From Platerodrilus igneus (lineage: Eukaryota > Arthropoda > Insecta > Coleoptera > Lycidae), in assembly GCA_036346225.1 (NCBI GenBank), contig JARFIW010000836.1, forward strand, positions 1,922,001 to 1,986,000: a stretch of DNA of 64,000 nucleotides, written 5' to 3'. Below the pieces are notes generated by a model. It was not told where the DNA came from and made no database searches. It saw only the letters and a program-made list of their open reading frames with translations. Shown here piece by piece: positions 1 through 13,229 of this stretch. Position numbers and translations under genes: made by a program. Within the stretch, counting starts at the first letter, position 1, and every line of letters starts with the position of its first letter.

Positions 1-1629
<1,629 letters not shown>

Positions 1630-2013
1630 CTAAAATAATATTAGTTTTAAAATTGGAAACATGCAAATATCCATTATATCATTCCTTTATAATAAACATA
1701 AAAAGTACAAAATATTTGGTTAGTACTAATAGCTATTATAAAATAATACATGAACTAATGCTTCGTTGACATGTAGATTATTGTCCAGTGATCGAAGAGA
1801 AAGAGGCTCATAAAAAAGAATTTAAAAAGTAAATACTTCTGTGAGACTGCATTAAGTTCTAAAATTTTAAACAGTTTAATCTAATATAAATCAAAAATTC
1901 TAGACAGTAAAATGAAAATTAATAATTCTAATCAAGAAATTTTACCTTTTAAATGTAGCGACATGCATTTGATGCAGAAGATGATAGTTTTGAGAATTTT
2001 GAAGTACAATATA

Positions 2014-3800
2014 TATTTTATAGCAGTTTAGCAACATGTAAAAGCGATACTGCATGAAATTGATTAGGATACATGTAAGAATAAACAGACTTAGTAACAC
2101 CTTCTATTTACTAATAGATTAAGTGTAAATATATAATACAAACATTATAGTCGGTGGTTTGCAATAGATGGTGCAGCTTGCACACCTGTTTAAAAAGGAG
2201 AGCATGTACATGTCGATACAAAAGGGCGCAAGCTCGTAAATATGATTATAAAATTAAACATTACTCCCTCTGTTGAAGGGATAGGCAGTTCTTTCAACTG
2301 TAATTCACATACATCAATCCATAAAATACAGAGCAACAAAGTTAAGTACAAAGTATACATCGGAATAATAACTAAAAACATAAAGTATGAGTATAGAAAT
2401 ACCGAAAAAATTTTATGGTCTTCAAGAGTTCATATTTTCTATTGAAAAAGGACAAATCTTTGAAATGGTCCTAGACTTTTCACCAATTTGCATACGTAAG
2501 TGTACAACACGCACAACACCATCACTTCCAATTATTGCATTAATTACATGTGGAAGTTTCCACTTGGCTGCCGATACGTCGTTATCTTTTAGTAGAACTA
2601 AAGTTCCTTCTTCTATATTAGATGGTCTTTTTTACTATTGACTACGATTGGAGTTAAGAGACGTACTCTTTAGACCAACTATTCCAGAAACCGTGTATAA
2701 CTTGCTGAGTTCTTTAATACATAGAGTGTATTTTCTTTAATGTATGTTAAATCAGGTTCTGAAATGGTTATGATAGGTCGTCCAATTAGAATATGGCCAG
2801 GAATTAAAGGTAGAAAGTAATTTTGATGAAATAGGTGTCGGGCATTAAGAATTCCTTCCACTTGTATCAAAACTACTACAAAATGCGTAAGTGACAAAGT
2901 TTTATTTCCAGCTACTCTTTTCAGATGGGAATTTGTAGACTTTATTCCATCTTCCCAAAGTCCACCCAAACTTGGAGAATAAGGGGGCAGGAAATTCTAT
3001 TTAAACCTTGCATAGAAGCGGACTGCTTTCACAATTGTTTAATAATTTGCCTAATTCATCTAATGAAAACTTTGCTCCATAGTAAGTGCTGCCATTATCG
3101 AGATAAATTTTAAGAGGGAATGCCTTGATATGAAGAAAAATGCTGACACAAACAATATAAATGATTTACTAAACAAATCAGTCAGCAACTTGTGTCTTTG
3201 ATAATAAATGGACCACAATAGTCCATTCCCACGATAGAAAATGGAAATTGGAGGGTAATCATTTCGGCAGGTACGTTGCCTAAAAGGTTATTATCATTCA
3301 GTTGAGCTTTAAAAACAAATTAAGCATGCGCGTTGTTCTTTGTTAGGTTGCAACTATTTATAAGCAAAAATTGTAATATCAAGCTAAGCAGATTAAAGGA
3401 ATGTCAGAAATAGCCTTTCATGTTCTGAATGAAATGGTAATTTAGAAAAATGTTTTACTGATATTATAATAGGATGCCTTTTGTCATGCGAATAGACAGA
3501 ATTTTAAAATCTACCTCCCAATTTGAAAGTATTGTCGTTTGTATCAGAAAATGGGTCTACTTTTATAAAAGTGTTGCTCTTTGACAGGGTTCATTATTCA
3601 AAAGCAGTTCAATTCTGTTGTGGATGATTACATTTGTGAAAGGTGAGATAGTAGTAAAAATGAATTTTGTTTTAACTAATAGTTAGTGCATTATATACAT
3701 GGTCTGTCTTTTGAGATCTGAAGTTTTTATGAATCTCAAACAGTAAGCAGTGATTCGCTAAAGTTAATTTAAGCTGGAGTAGTTTTTATACTGAATAAAT
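2014..3800 (-). mobile_element. BEL/Pao retrotransposon fragment: integrase end, polypurine tract and start of the 3' LTR
   Basis: Minus-strand remnants of a BEL/Pao pol gene. Around 3260-3340 the reading MDYCGPFIIKDTS matches the start of the BEL integrase core. At 2679-2969 an open segment starting near GGLWEDGIKSTNSHLKRV and running through LIPGHILIGRP matches the integrase C-terminal half. At 2450-2600 GTLVLLKDNDV and WKLPHVINAIIGSDGVVRVVHL match the BEL C-terminal tail. Frames are broken several times. A polypurine tract (minus GAGGGAGTAA, 2261-2270) directly precedes a U3 start TGTTTAATTTTATAATC at 2260. The LTR's lower end was not defined, so the left limit given here is approximate, as is the right one. 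A related LTR start occurs at 20083-20131. Confidence 0.75.
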
Positions 3801-4233
3801 GGTTGGAAAGAAGTAACGATTATGCATGAAGTAGCAGAGAGTGTTTTGTCTGGAATGATCTGGTATTTGGTTGGTTTTAATGCTTTGAGTACCACAAATA
3901 AACAGGTTGCTTAAAACTATGGAGCTGTGCCATCAAAGAGCAAGTATAAGCAGCTTGGAAGCTGGTACACATCGTGTAACCAGATGTGTAGGGTTCAGAT
4001 GTTTGAATTTGTTTCTACAATACCAAACAACTGATAGACTAAATTTGAGAAACTCGGTTTTGACATAAAAGTTTCCAATAAATGAGGTTCCGTATTAATC
4101 CAAGATCACTAAAGCATCACATAGCTCTTGGTGTGTTTTAGAGCATTAAAGTTGGACAGTGATCTGATCGAGTTCATTCACTGACTGTAAGCAGATTTAC
4201 TACACTCTGAAAAGCTACGTACTTAAATTCGCT

Positions 4234-7010
4234 TAACCCTTTAGCATATAGTGGTTGGTTAACTAACCATCTCTGTAAGGTTGAGCCAGATATGTATTTT
4301 AAATGTGCAGATACTCGATATTTGTCTTTATGGCAATAGTCACGAGTTTTAAATGCAGGGTGGTTACTAAAATAACCACATAAATAAACAGCTGCATAAT
4401 AACTAATAAGTGGTCAGTTGAGTAACCACTACACATTGGTTGCACCTGAATGCACATGTGTTTTGCAAATTATGAACTTTGTGGGTAAAATTTTGTCTTT
4501 TCTTGAACTAAATATTATAATCTGATATAGTGAATGGATTGCTTGTACATTAGTGTGCTTAAAACTGTTGTTCAATATTGGATTTGAAAATTTGACCTAA
4601 CTAGAACCTAATAATGTAAGTACTTGTATTGAAAAAAAATTCTACGTTAAGTTTTATTTATTATTTTTTCAACTACATAATGTAAAATGCACTAAATGAA
4701 TCAAAATATATTTTTATAAGAGGTGTCAAAATCATTTACAATTTAAGTTTCTAGTACTTATATTTGGGATAAAGTACTATTCACATATACTGCTAAAACC
4801 TTTTTCTATCCTTTATACAGTGATTCTTTTCTTTCATGTTACAGATGTCGAAGGCGTTCATTGATTTGGAGAATTTATCTTCTGATGGGGAATTTGCCCT
4901 TTTAGATGATATTAGTGATAAACAAGCTAATGATTCTGAATACGGTGGCGATAGCGATGCCAAAGATGAATGGTACTAAACTTCAGGTTCAGATAAATGT
5001 ATCTGAAGTAAACAGTGTCTGCTGATGATAATATGAATGTGTCTACAATACTTTCAGCTTCAAAACAAAGATCCACCGACTACAGTAGAGAATCGTGTCC
5101 GGGTGGTTCTAATGAACCTTTAAAACTATCAAACTATAAACCAAGAGCTTGCAAACGTGTAAGTTTCATGTCTCATAATAATTCTGACCAAGAAGACTAC
5201 AGTAACGACGACTCGATTAGAGATCCGGAGTACAGCCATGATATTACTCCATCAAGGAGTTTAGATCTGAAATTGCATCTGAAAGTGAAATAGCAGGTTA
5301 TGATAAAACAAACAATTCTGATTTATCTTCTACTGCAACCAAAACTTGCGAATACAAATTTAGCAAACAACAACGTATTCCTTCGTTGTATACAAATTTC
5401 AAATTTAAACCTTTATTTGATGTCAGCTTCACCAGTCCAATAGCTGTTATTGGTCATTCTTTAAACAATCAACTATTAGAACATATTGTTATAGAATCCA
5501 ACAAATACGCTAAACAAAATGGTTCTACTCTGGATTTAACTATATCTTGTTGGGATACTCATATTAATGGGGTTTCGTCTAACCGAGTCTGAGAATGTAC
5601 TGGTCAGCAAATGAGAACTTTAAGATGTCCAAAATTGCTAATATAACTCAAAAGCGATTTTTGAAAATATTACGCTGTCTACATTTGAGTGACAACACAA
5701 CAATGCCTGATAGAACTGCTGATAATTTTGATAGGCTTTAGGCCTCTGTTATCTCACCTAAGTAATAGATATTCAGAATCATTTGGTCCTTCTCGCAATA
5801 TTGCTGTAGATGAAAGTATGGTCGGATTCAAAGGGAAGATTACCCTAAAGCAGTACATGCCCAAGAAACCAACAAAGAGAGGTTTTAAGATATGGGTATT
5901 GGCTTGTTCTAGAACCGGTTTTATGCTTAATTTTAAAGTTTAAGAAGGAAAGTCAAAGGATCCTCAAATTGGAACCTTGGGTGAGAGAACTGTTCTTGAT
6001 TTAGTAGAAAAATACTTTGGTAAAGGTCACTCTGTGTATTCTGATAACTTTTTTACAACCTTTGGATCTGTTATCTTCTTTATTGGAGAAAAATACTTTT
6101 GCCCGTGGAACTATGCGAAGCGACAGGAAGAACTACCCCCGTGAATTGTTAAAAACATAAAAATTTGAAGACAGGAGAATGTGTTTTTTTAATCAATAAT
6201 GACATATTTGTATGCAAATGGAAAGATCAGGGTGTCAAATGTGTAATAGTTGCAAGTTCTCTACATAATCCTGCTATAACTAAATCTGTAACTAGAAGAA
6301 CTAAAGCAGGAGAAAAAGTGAATTTGAACGGCCCTGAGTCTATTTTTGACTACAATCAACATATGGGTGGCATTGATCTCTTTGACTAACTTATGTCTTA
6401 TTATATATTACGTGGAAGAGTCGTCGGTGGTGGATGAAATTGTTTTATTTCATGATAGATTCAGTAGTTGTGAATGCATATATATGTTATAAAACGGCGT
6501 GTAGTAATCAGCCAACTCGCACCAAAGCAATGTCACATTTTCAGTTTTGTAGCATATTAGCTGACGAGCTCGTAAAAAATTATTGTTCACGAAATGACCT
6601 GGTCCAAAGTTGTTAATAACAAACAATAAACTAAAGAAACCAAGTGGGCGTTCTGTTGGTTTGGATAATTCTGTAAGATGCCCGAATGTTGGTAAACATT
6701 TGCCAGTGGTAGGCACTATAAGAAGATGTGCTCTTTGCAGTACTCGTGCTAAAGGTGTTCGGTCTACAACTACTTGCAAAGAATGTGACGTGGCTCTTTG
6801 TATTACATGTTTCGTCCCATTTCATGAGAAGTGATATGATGCATATTATACTATAAGACACAATCTTTCCATTGTTACCAATTATTCCAAATCAACGATA
6901 TTATAGTAAATGTGAACAGTATAATAACCACTACACACCAGCAATTATTGCTTGCCTAAATGATCGGTGGTTAATATATTAACCACCCATTTCTGGCAAT
7001 TTGGAAAAAT
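4234..7010 (+). mobile_element. degenerate piggyBac-like DNA transposon
   Basis: The left end is TTAA (4234-4237) followed directly by CCCTTTAGCATATAGTGG, the target-site-plus-CCC arrangement of piggyBac elements. A transposase pseudogene follows on the same strand. Subterminal palindromes of the form TGGTTA...TAACCA occur at about 4248, 4358 and 4412 on the left and near 6965 on the right, with a half site near 6922. A clean right end (GGG-TTAA) was not found, so the right limit is approximate. The element is not functional. Confidence 0.8.
4844..6835 (+). pseudogene. piggyBac-like transposase, broken
   Basis: Reads in pieces from MSKAFIDLENLSSDGEF (4844) to the C-terminal zinc finger (stop at 6835). 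The transposase core is recognised by NIAVDESMVGFKGK (first catalytic Asp near 5809), SVYSDNFFT (second, near 6043) and GGIDLFD (third, near 6370). The C-terminal cross-brace finger has CALC, CKEC, CITC and a final FHEK at about 6725-6832. Premature stops interrupt it at 4977, 5290, 5590, 5941 and 6387, with frameshifts between the segments. By family knowledge the protein cuts and pastes at TTAA. All three acidic residues are still visible, so the decay is by stops and shifts rather than loss of the core. Confidence 0.85.
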
Positions 7011-8995
7011 AAATATTTTTTTAAAAATTTTTCTATGGTTATTCTAATGTAACATAAGACATCGTTAATGAGAAAATATATATTATCGATGAAAAATAGT
7101 TCTGCCTTATAAAAAGTTAACAACGGTACAAATTGTAAGACTTAGAATACGCAAGCAATTTAGTTGCAATATACAGCGTGTTTCCAAACTTGGGGTAAAA
7201 ATTTAAATGACATAATAAACACTGTAAATGTAAGCTAATGCATAACAAAAAAAGCTTTTGGCGGTTGATCTTACCTTTCAAGCCAGTTTCAGAACTGCAA
7301 AATGCTAGCATTAAACTATACAAAAGCTACTCAAAGTTTCCACCATCACATTGAATACACAACTGCGCACTATTTAGCAATGATTCACATAACTCAATTC
7401 TCCATGACTAAGCAGCTTGTCGACTAATTCACTGTTTTCGTACATGTGCACAGCACGGCCATTATTTCCAGATGTGAAAAAAACAATTTCTAACAAAAGG
7501 TTATAATAATGAGCACAGTGCATTAAAGAATAAAAACTATGACTGGTGTTCGAACACATTGCTAAACCTTTATATAACTGACATACTTTGCACTCTTGCA
7601 GCAATAACAACTATGTTTCATAATACGCAGTTTTCAAAGACGAGCGGCAGCACTTTAAGATTGGTAGGTTCATTTCGTTCTAAAACTGTAGAATGAGAAA
7701 CTACAAGCTAGTCAGCATTCACTCGATGATACCGATACTTGATTTACCCTAAGTTGTAATCATATCGTATAACTACATTAAGAATTTGTGCCAGTGGCTC
7801 TTAAACAATTCGTGTGTGAATTTTAAAACATCCTTTATTTGGATATTTAAATTTTCCAGCGGCAAAGCTTGAGTTACTTCAGTTTGTAGGGCCACATTAT
7901 TATTTGATTTAATTACCTGGGGAGATAAGACAGACACAGAATGTTCAGCTTCAAATGGGCAACTTGAAACTGATGACTTGACGTTCCCTTGAAAGGTTTA
8001 TAATCATACTTTATTTTAATAGTTTCTGTATTAGTAAATACCAGTAATAGGGTTAGGTTATTTCCTTTAAGAAATATAATTTTTAGGTTATATGTATTCT
8101 TGATCTAAGGAAGAATTATTTTTGCATCGTATGTTGTTCATACTCAAAGGTTGACAAATTCATCAGGGCGGTTTTAATGGTTAAGAAATGATATCATGGC
8201 TACTATGTATCTTAAATTATTAGTTTTACGATTCATTGGTTTTGAATAATAAATGTAGCTAGCTCATATGACCTCATCATCTGGGCATGAAGACGTTCAC
8301 ATGTAAAATTGTGGTGATTAAAAAAATGCGAAAGTTCCTTCCTCTGAGACTAGAAAAGGTTTCAAGTAAGATCAAGTATTTATGATTAAAATTGTTGAAA
8401 CAATAACTGTAAATGTATGAGCAATTTAATTAATTGCATGAAATTTATAAATGTACCCACAGTATGTTCCTGTTTATTAGATTAAGAATTTAGATCATAA
8501 TTTTGTTCACTAAAAACGTTTTCCAATAAATAAGTTCAGTAATTTTTGATATATTTGATTTTTTAATTTACTTAAGAACATCTATCATGTACCTACATCT
8601 AATGAAAACAATTATGTAAGAGTCGTAAACATAATCATGTAATAGAGTAAAGACTTTCTTTTATTGGTGTTTTTCACAACTAATGTTAAGGTAATAGTTC
8701 CAGTTTTGTTGCAATACATTATTTTGCAATTACCTAGAAGTGTGAATAAAATTCAGGTAATTTAACATTTAATTTCAGAAACCTTCCTTACAGTTAGCAG
8801 TTTTAAATAGGTATATTAGTATTCTTATGGTTAAAGTTTGTTTTATGTACTGTGCTTAATGATTTCTCATATGAATGTGAACCAGAATCACTTTCCTGAT
8901 GTCATGTTCTGGCATCCTTTTGTTATTTTTTCTGGAGCTTTCCCTAGAAACATCTTACATGCCACGGTGGTTATATTTACCAAGTTTGATAAATA

Positions 8996-10467
8996 TCAGG
9001 TTATCATAAAGTAAGGGATATATTTTAAATTATGATAACTTTTTAACAAATTAAGTTAATAACAAGAAATAAATGAAATCTAATTGCTTATGAAATGGGA
9101 TTTAGTATGCCCAAAACAGGTTACGGCAATTGCTCAATATGATCTCCATTTTGTTGTTGTAAGATCACCATCCTTACCTCCAAATTGTACACAGCATTTC
9201 GTAACATTTCTGGTTGAATTGTACCAATTTGCTCCGTAATACTACTGTCTTTTAATTCTTGTAGCGTAGTTGGTCGTCTTCTAAACACTAAACTTTTTTA
9301 ATAACCCCACAGCCAGTAATCCGCTGGGTTTAGATCAGGTGATCTTGGTGGCCATGAATTTACGAAATGTCTGCTTAACACGCGATCTTGAAAAACGTTG
9401 GTTAACAATTCTTTGACTGGTCGAAAAATGTGCGGGTGTGCTCCATCCTGCATAAAAATGATGTTTTCAATTCCGTAGTGCTCGTTTTGCAGCTGTGGAA
9501 TAACATAATTTTGTAACATTTGCAAGTATCGTTCACCATTTACAGTTACAGATACGGCTTGTCCATTCTGCATTTCCTCGTAGAAATACGGACCAATAAT
9601 AAAATCAGCTGTAAAACCGCACCAAACGGTGACTTTCTTGTCATGAAGACCTTTTTGAACGATTTGTTGTGGATTTTCTGCAGACCAGATTCTACAGTTT
9701 TGAGTATTGACTCCACCATTCAGAGTAAAATGTGCCTCATCTGTCCATAAAATACGGGATAACCATTCGGGTTCAATTTCCATCTGAGCCATTACCGCAA
9801 AGAAAAATCGTACCTAGTAGCCAAATCTGCGTCCTTTAATTCAAACAGCATTTTCAGTTTATATGGATACATGTTTAGAATTTTGCATAAAATTTTCCAA
9901 ACTGTGGTATACGGCATTTGCAATCGCTTGGATATCGCATTTGCACTGCTGATTGCGAGTGAATTGCTTCTGGCTATGTCTTGATTTTCATGAAGAACCT
10001 CTGCAACTTGGACATCACTAATTATTGGTCTTCCTGATCTTGGTAAGTCAGTTACAGACCCTGTTCTTTCAAATTTTGTATCAAATTGCGGACGCTTTCA
10101 TTTGACAGGGTCCCGCTCTCAAACCCATTCTCGCATGCGAAATCTTCGTAATCCAGCGGTGTAATTTCTGCCGGATTCATAATAGCACTGAACTAAACCA
10201 ATTCTTGTTTGTAAATCCATGTTATTACAGTTGAGTCGTTTGAACTCAACGTTTACTTGAGTTTTAATTTCAAAATAAAACTTCAAATTGAATAATTTCG
10301 TTTTGACACTAGTGTCAACAAATGTTATGACAACGCTTTTGTTTCTCATAGATACGGTAAAATCCCATTCATTAAGCAACTAGATTTCGTTTATTTTATG
10401 TTACTAACTTAATTTATTAAAAAGTTGTAATGATTTAAAATATATCCCTTACTTTATGATAACCTAG
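8996..10467 (-). mobile_element. mariner-like (Tc1/mariner superfamily) element with long TIRs, DD41D type
   Basis: Both ends carry inverted repeats of about 65 bp beginning AGGTTATCATAAAGTAAGGG. The left copy starts at 8998 and the right copy, inverted, ends at 10465. TA dinucleotides flank the element at 8994-8995 and 10468-10469, consistent with a TA target duplication. It is about 1.47 kb long and holds one broken transposase gene on the minus strand. The two TIRs differ at only a few positions, so it is moderately old. Confidence 0.93.
9121..10220 (-). pseudogene. mariner-like DD41D transposase, broken
   Basis: Starts MDLQTRIGLVQCYYESGRNY (10220) with an N-terminal helix-turn-helix-like region, then the catalytic domain. 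Catalytic residues are D in ILWTDEAHF (about 9741), D in FMQDGAHPH and D in NPADYWLWGY. Exactly 41 residues lie between the second and third, a DD41D spacing, unlike the DD34D of classical mariner. Defects are two TGA stops near the helix-turn-helix (about 10119 and 10100), a one-base frameshift near 9800 just before MAQMEIEPEW, and a TAA inside the conserved WLWGYLK-type motif (9298). Reading continues after it to a stop at 9121. The family is known in insects and spiders; the exact clade is my inference from spacing. Confidence 0.85.
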
Positions 10468-10479
10468 TACAACACCGGA

Positions 10480-11290
10480 AGCGAGGTTTAATAGACACTA
10501 TCAGCAGTTGGCAACGCTAATCTTATACAGATTTGGGCGTGGTCCTCTACCGATGACGTCTTTAATATTGCACAATACTACGAAAATTTCCGTAATTCAA
10601 ACACAAAGAAATAAGCGCACAAATTAAGTAAAGGATTACTTACATCAGAAATCCTGCTTTCGCTCGAAATTGCGCTCGGGTAGGCCTCTAACCAAGTCCA
10701 GTCGGGGCTCCTTCCGGAGGAATTAGAGATGATACGTCGACGCTATCAAATGCGTACGGATCAGCTCCGGCTAGCTAAGGTAGACATGAGGTCTTCATCC
10801 ACAGGCGTGAAGATCGGTATGCCTAGGTGGCGGCAGATGTCTTACCTATGAAGGGATTGGACGGGAAAATAAGGTATGAGGGTAGATAAACAAAGATAAT
10901 TAGATAGGGAACTACATAGGTAACCCTAACGATACGTTACCAGAGACAAAAACGAGCACTTAACTCGACGATACCCGGTAAAAAGCCACGATGTTTCGCG
11001 TCACGGAAACACTTCCTCCCACCCTTTGTCCAGTATTGCTCTACCCCTCTAGGGATAAGCACACTGCGCAAGCTCACTACTCTGACGTACGGAAGTACCG
11101 CCTAGTCTATTTAAAATTCCCGTGCACTGCGTATTTGAAAATATGCCGCGAAACTTCCATACATAAAAACTTAACCTAAAAACACTGTTTAAGTGCAATG
11201 GCACGTAACAAACACCTGTACTTTTCAATTTAGACATTTTACACACGATAACATTCCAGGACCCTCTTCAAACACACCACCCATCCCACT
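10480..11290. other. CpG-rich, GC-rich stretch in Iswi intron 4
   Basis: Visibly richer in G+C and CpG than the AT-rich surroundings, with many CG dinucleotides around 10640-10760 and 10930-11110. No coding reading frame is convincing. On the minus strand a consensus splice donor (exon side ...TTTCTGAT, intron GTAAGT) lies near 10640. It could be a promoter or non-coding exon, or an unrecognised repeat; no transposon protein is visible in it. Confidence 0.4.
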
Positions 11291-11929
11291 GTCTTAGTTG
11301 GCAACCATTTTTGTTAATACAGTTGAGGTTTTCAGTACTTTACCAAAACAGAATTTTAGTAGGGTATTTAACCGAACTTTTCAATGGATTATCAACTAGA
11401 TTTTATGCGGTCAAAACTGTATGTAAAACGTTTCTCAAACAAGAGACATTATATAATGATAAAGCTCTAGCACTAGTTAAAATTACAAAACAATCGTTTT
11501 CAAACTCACTAGTCAAACTGATTTTATAAATTAGCAACAGTGTTTGTAACTATGATTTCCGAATAAATCACATCATATTTCGTTAAAATTTCTTAAATGA
11601 AGTTAAATAAATTTCTAATTGCAAACTTTAAAACTCAGCAAGTTTTTATGTAAATTTGTAAATATTGGGTGAGCTTTGGGTAACCTTTGCAACTTTCGGT
11701 TGTAGAAAGCTTTTAAAAGAGTTAATTTCCCTTTCAAAACTGTTCGTTTTCGAATTAAAGTTCCAAGAATTATTTCTCTTGACTTTATAAACAAGACGTA
11801 GATAAAATACCACAAAGTCCTAGAATAACCTTAAGGACCAAAGTTGTCTAAACAAAGATAAATTGTAACCTCCACTTGTATGACTGTATCGAATTGATTC
11901 TTGTACTGGCTGTCTGATTGTAGCACTGA

Positions 11930-12200
11930 CAGCTCCGTGGCGTGATTGATATGCATGTGACTAGCGTGCATGCTCAAGGTTAGTGGTTCGAATCCTGACA
12001 CACTTGAAAAATGTTAGGCGAGCATTTTTGACAAAAATACACCCTCATTCGGATGAGAGGTAAAATGTAGGTCCCATGTGTGAGTATTGTCATGCACGTT
12101 AAAGATTCCTATCTTGCTTGTAACAGCAAGGGTTCGATAAAATTCAAAATTTCGAGGTCAAAAAAAACTCGCTTACCGCCCAAGTAGGAGTATTGGAAAA
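11930..12200 (+). mobile_element. tRNA-derived SINE
   Basis: The head contains an RNA polymerase III A-box-like sequence (TGGCGTGATTGA, 11938-11949) and a perfect B box GGTTCGAATCC (11985-11995). Spacing suits a tRNA-like internal promoter. The rest of the molecule cannot fold as a tRNA: it continues about 200 bp into a body with GGATGAGAGGTAAAATG and CACGTTAAAGATTCC, a layout common in arthropod and mollusc SINEs. The 3' end is not sharply defined and no clear target duplication was found. Confidence 0.7.
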
Positions 12201-12249
12201 TTAAATGCAGTTTGATTGTAGCACCTATTCTTTAAAATTGCAAAAGTTA

Positions 12250-12433
12250 AAAACAATTTTTGGCAAATTTGTTTTGATTAATTAGCGTGCTGTATTTCCT
12301 CTAGTGGTTTATCATATCCGTGTTGAATGAAGCAAAACCTTTTATGAAATTAAATAAGTTAATGTGAAAGAATAAACGGACAGTAATACACTTTGTTTAT
12401 TTTAGCGGATTAACTGAAAAAAGAACATACAAT
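12250..12433 (-). repeat. left part of a BEL-type LTR split by the gypsy insertion
   Basis: Aligns loosely with the interior of the BEL LTR next to 2260. Shared pieces include ATGAAATT and AAGAATAAACGGAC, with conserved order and spacing. Its partner is at 20083-20131. Ends at 12433 with CAAT, the gypsy target duplication. The lower boundary is approximate. Confidence 0.5.
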
Positions 12434-13069
12434 TGATACGGTTTAAATTTTCATTACACTTCAAATTAATTTTATTGCAAACACTTATCTTACATACATG
12501 TTATTTACAAAAACTTAATTCATTTTGGCTCTGGTATTATAAATTTTTAATTGTCTATTTCTTATTTGAAAATATAAACAATATCAATTACAATAACTTT
12601 CATTCTGACCAATTGAATTAATTTAGTAATTTGTTGTTTTGAAACTTCATCTTAATTGAAATAATATCTATTATTGATTATTATCCACTAAGAAAATAAG
12701 TTGGCAGTTTTGATGTGTTGATTAATTATGAATAATTACCAATTCACTGAATGCAGACCTGCATTTATTCTTCTAAATTAATCAACACATCAAAACTGCC
12801 AACGTATTTTCTTAGTGGATAATAATCAATAATAGATATTATTTCAATTAAGATGAAGTTTCAAAACAACAAATTATTAAATGAATTCAATTGGTCAGAA
12901 TGAAAGTTATAGTAATTGATATTGTTTATATTTTCAAATAAGAAATAGACAATTAAAAATGTATAATACCAGAGCCAAAATGAATTAAGTTTCTGTAAAT
13001 AACATGTATGTAAGATATGTGTTGGCAATAAAATTAATTTGAAGTGTAATGAAAATTTAAACCGTAACA
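12434..13069. repeat. palindrome: inverted LTR starts (293-bp arms, 50-bp loop)
   Basis: Left arm 12434-12726 and right arm 12777-13069 are inverted copies with roughly 3 percent mismatch; the loop is 12727-12776. The right arm plus loop is the first 343 bp of the gypsy LTR. The left arm ends exactly at the LTR's terminal TG (here TGATACGG). The left arm is a little closer in sequence to the upstream LTR at 19738-20078 than to its partner arm. Confidence 0.95.
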
Positions 13070-13229
13070 TCACTCCCTCAAAAAAAAAATTTCGAAGAAA
13101 TTTTCAAAATCCAAATTCACACAATTTTGTCATTGAACTTTCAATCAGCATTCTTCCAATTTTGTTTATTTGTAACGTGTTCGTTTTCTGTGTTCAGGCC
13201 AATCCTCTGTGTGCGTTTGATCAATTTTT

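Noticed and set aside
11930..12010. Possible functional tRNA gene (A and B boxes present)
   Set aside because: The sequence does not form an acceptor stem or anticodon arm, and a long non-tRNA body follows; it is a SINE head.
12433..13073. Similar ORFs at 12433-12621 (+), 12861-13073 (-) and 19891-20205 (-)
   Set aside because: They are the same LTR sequence read in matching frames; repetition comes from the LTR copies, not from a gene family.
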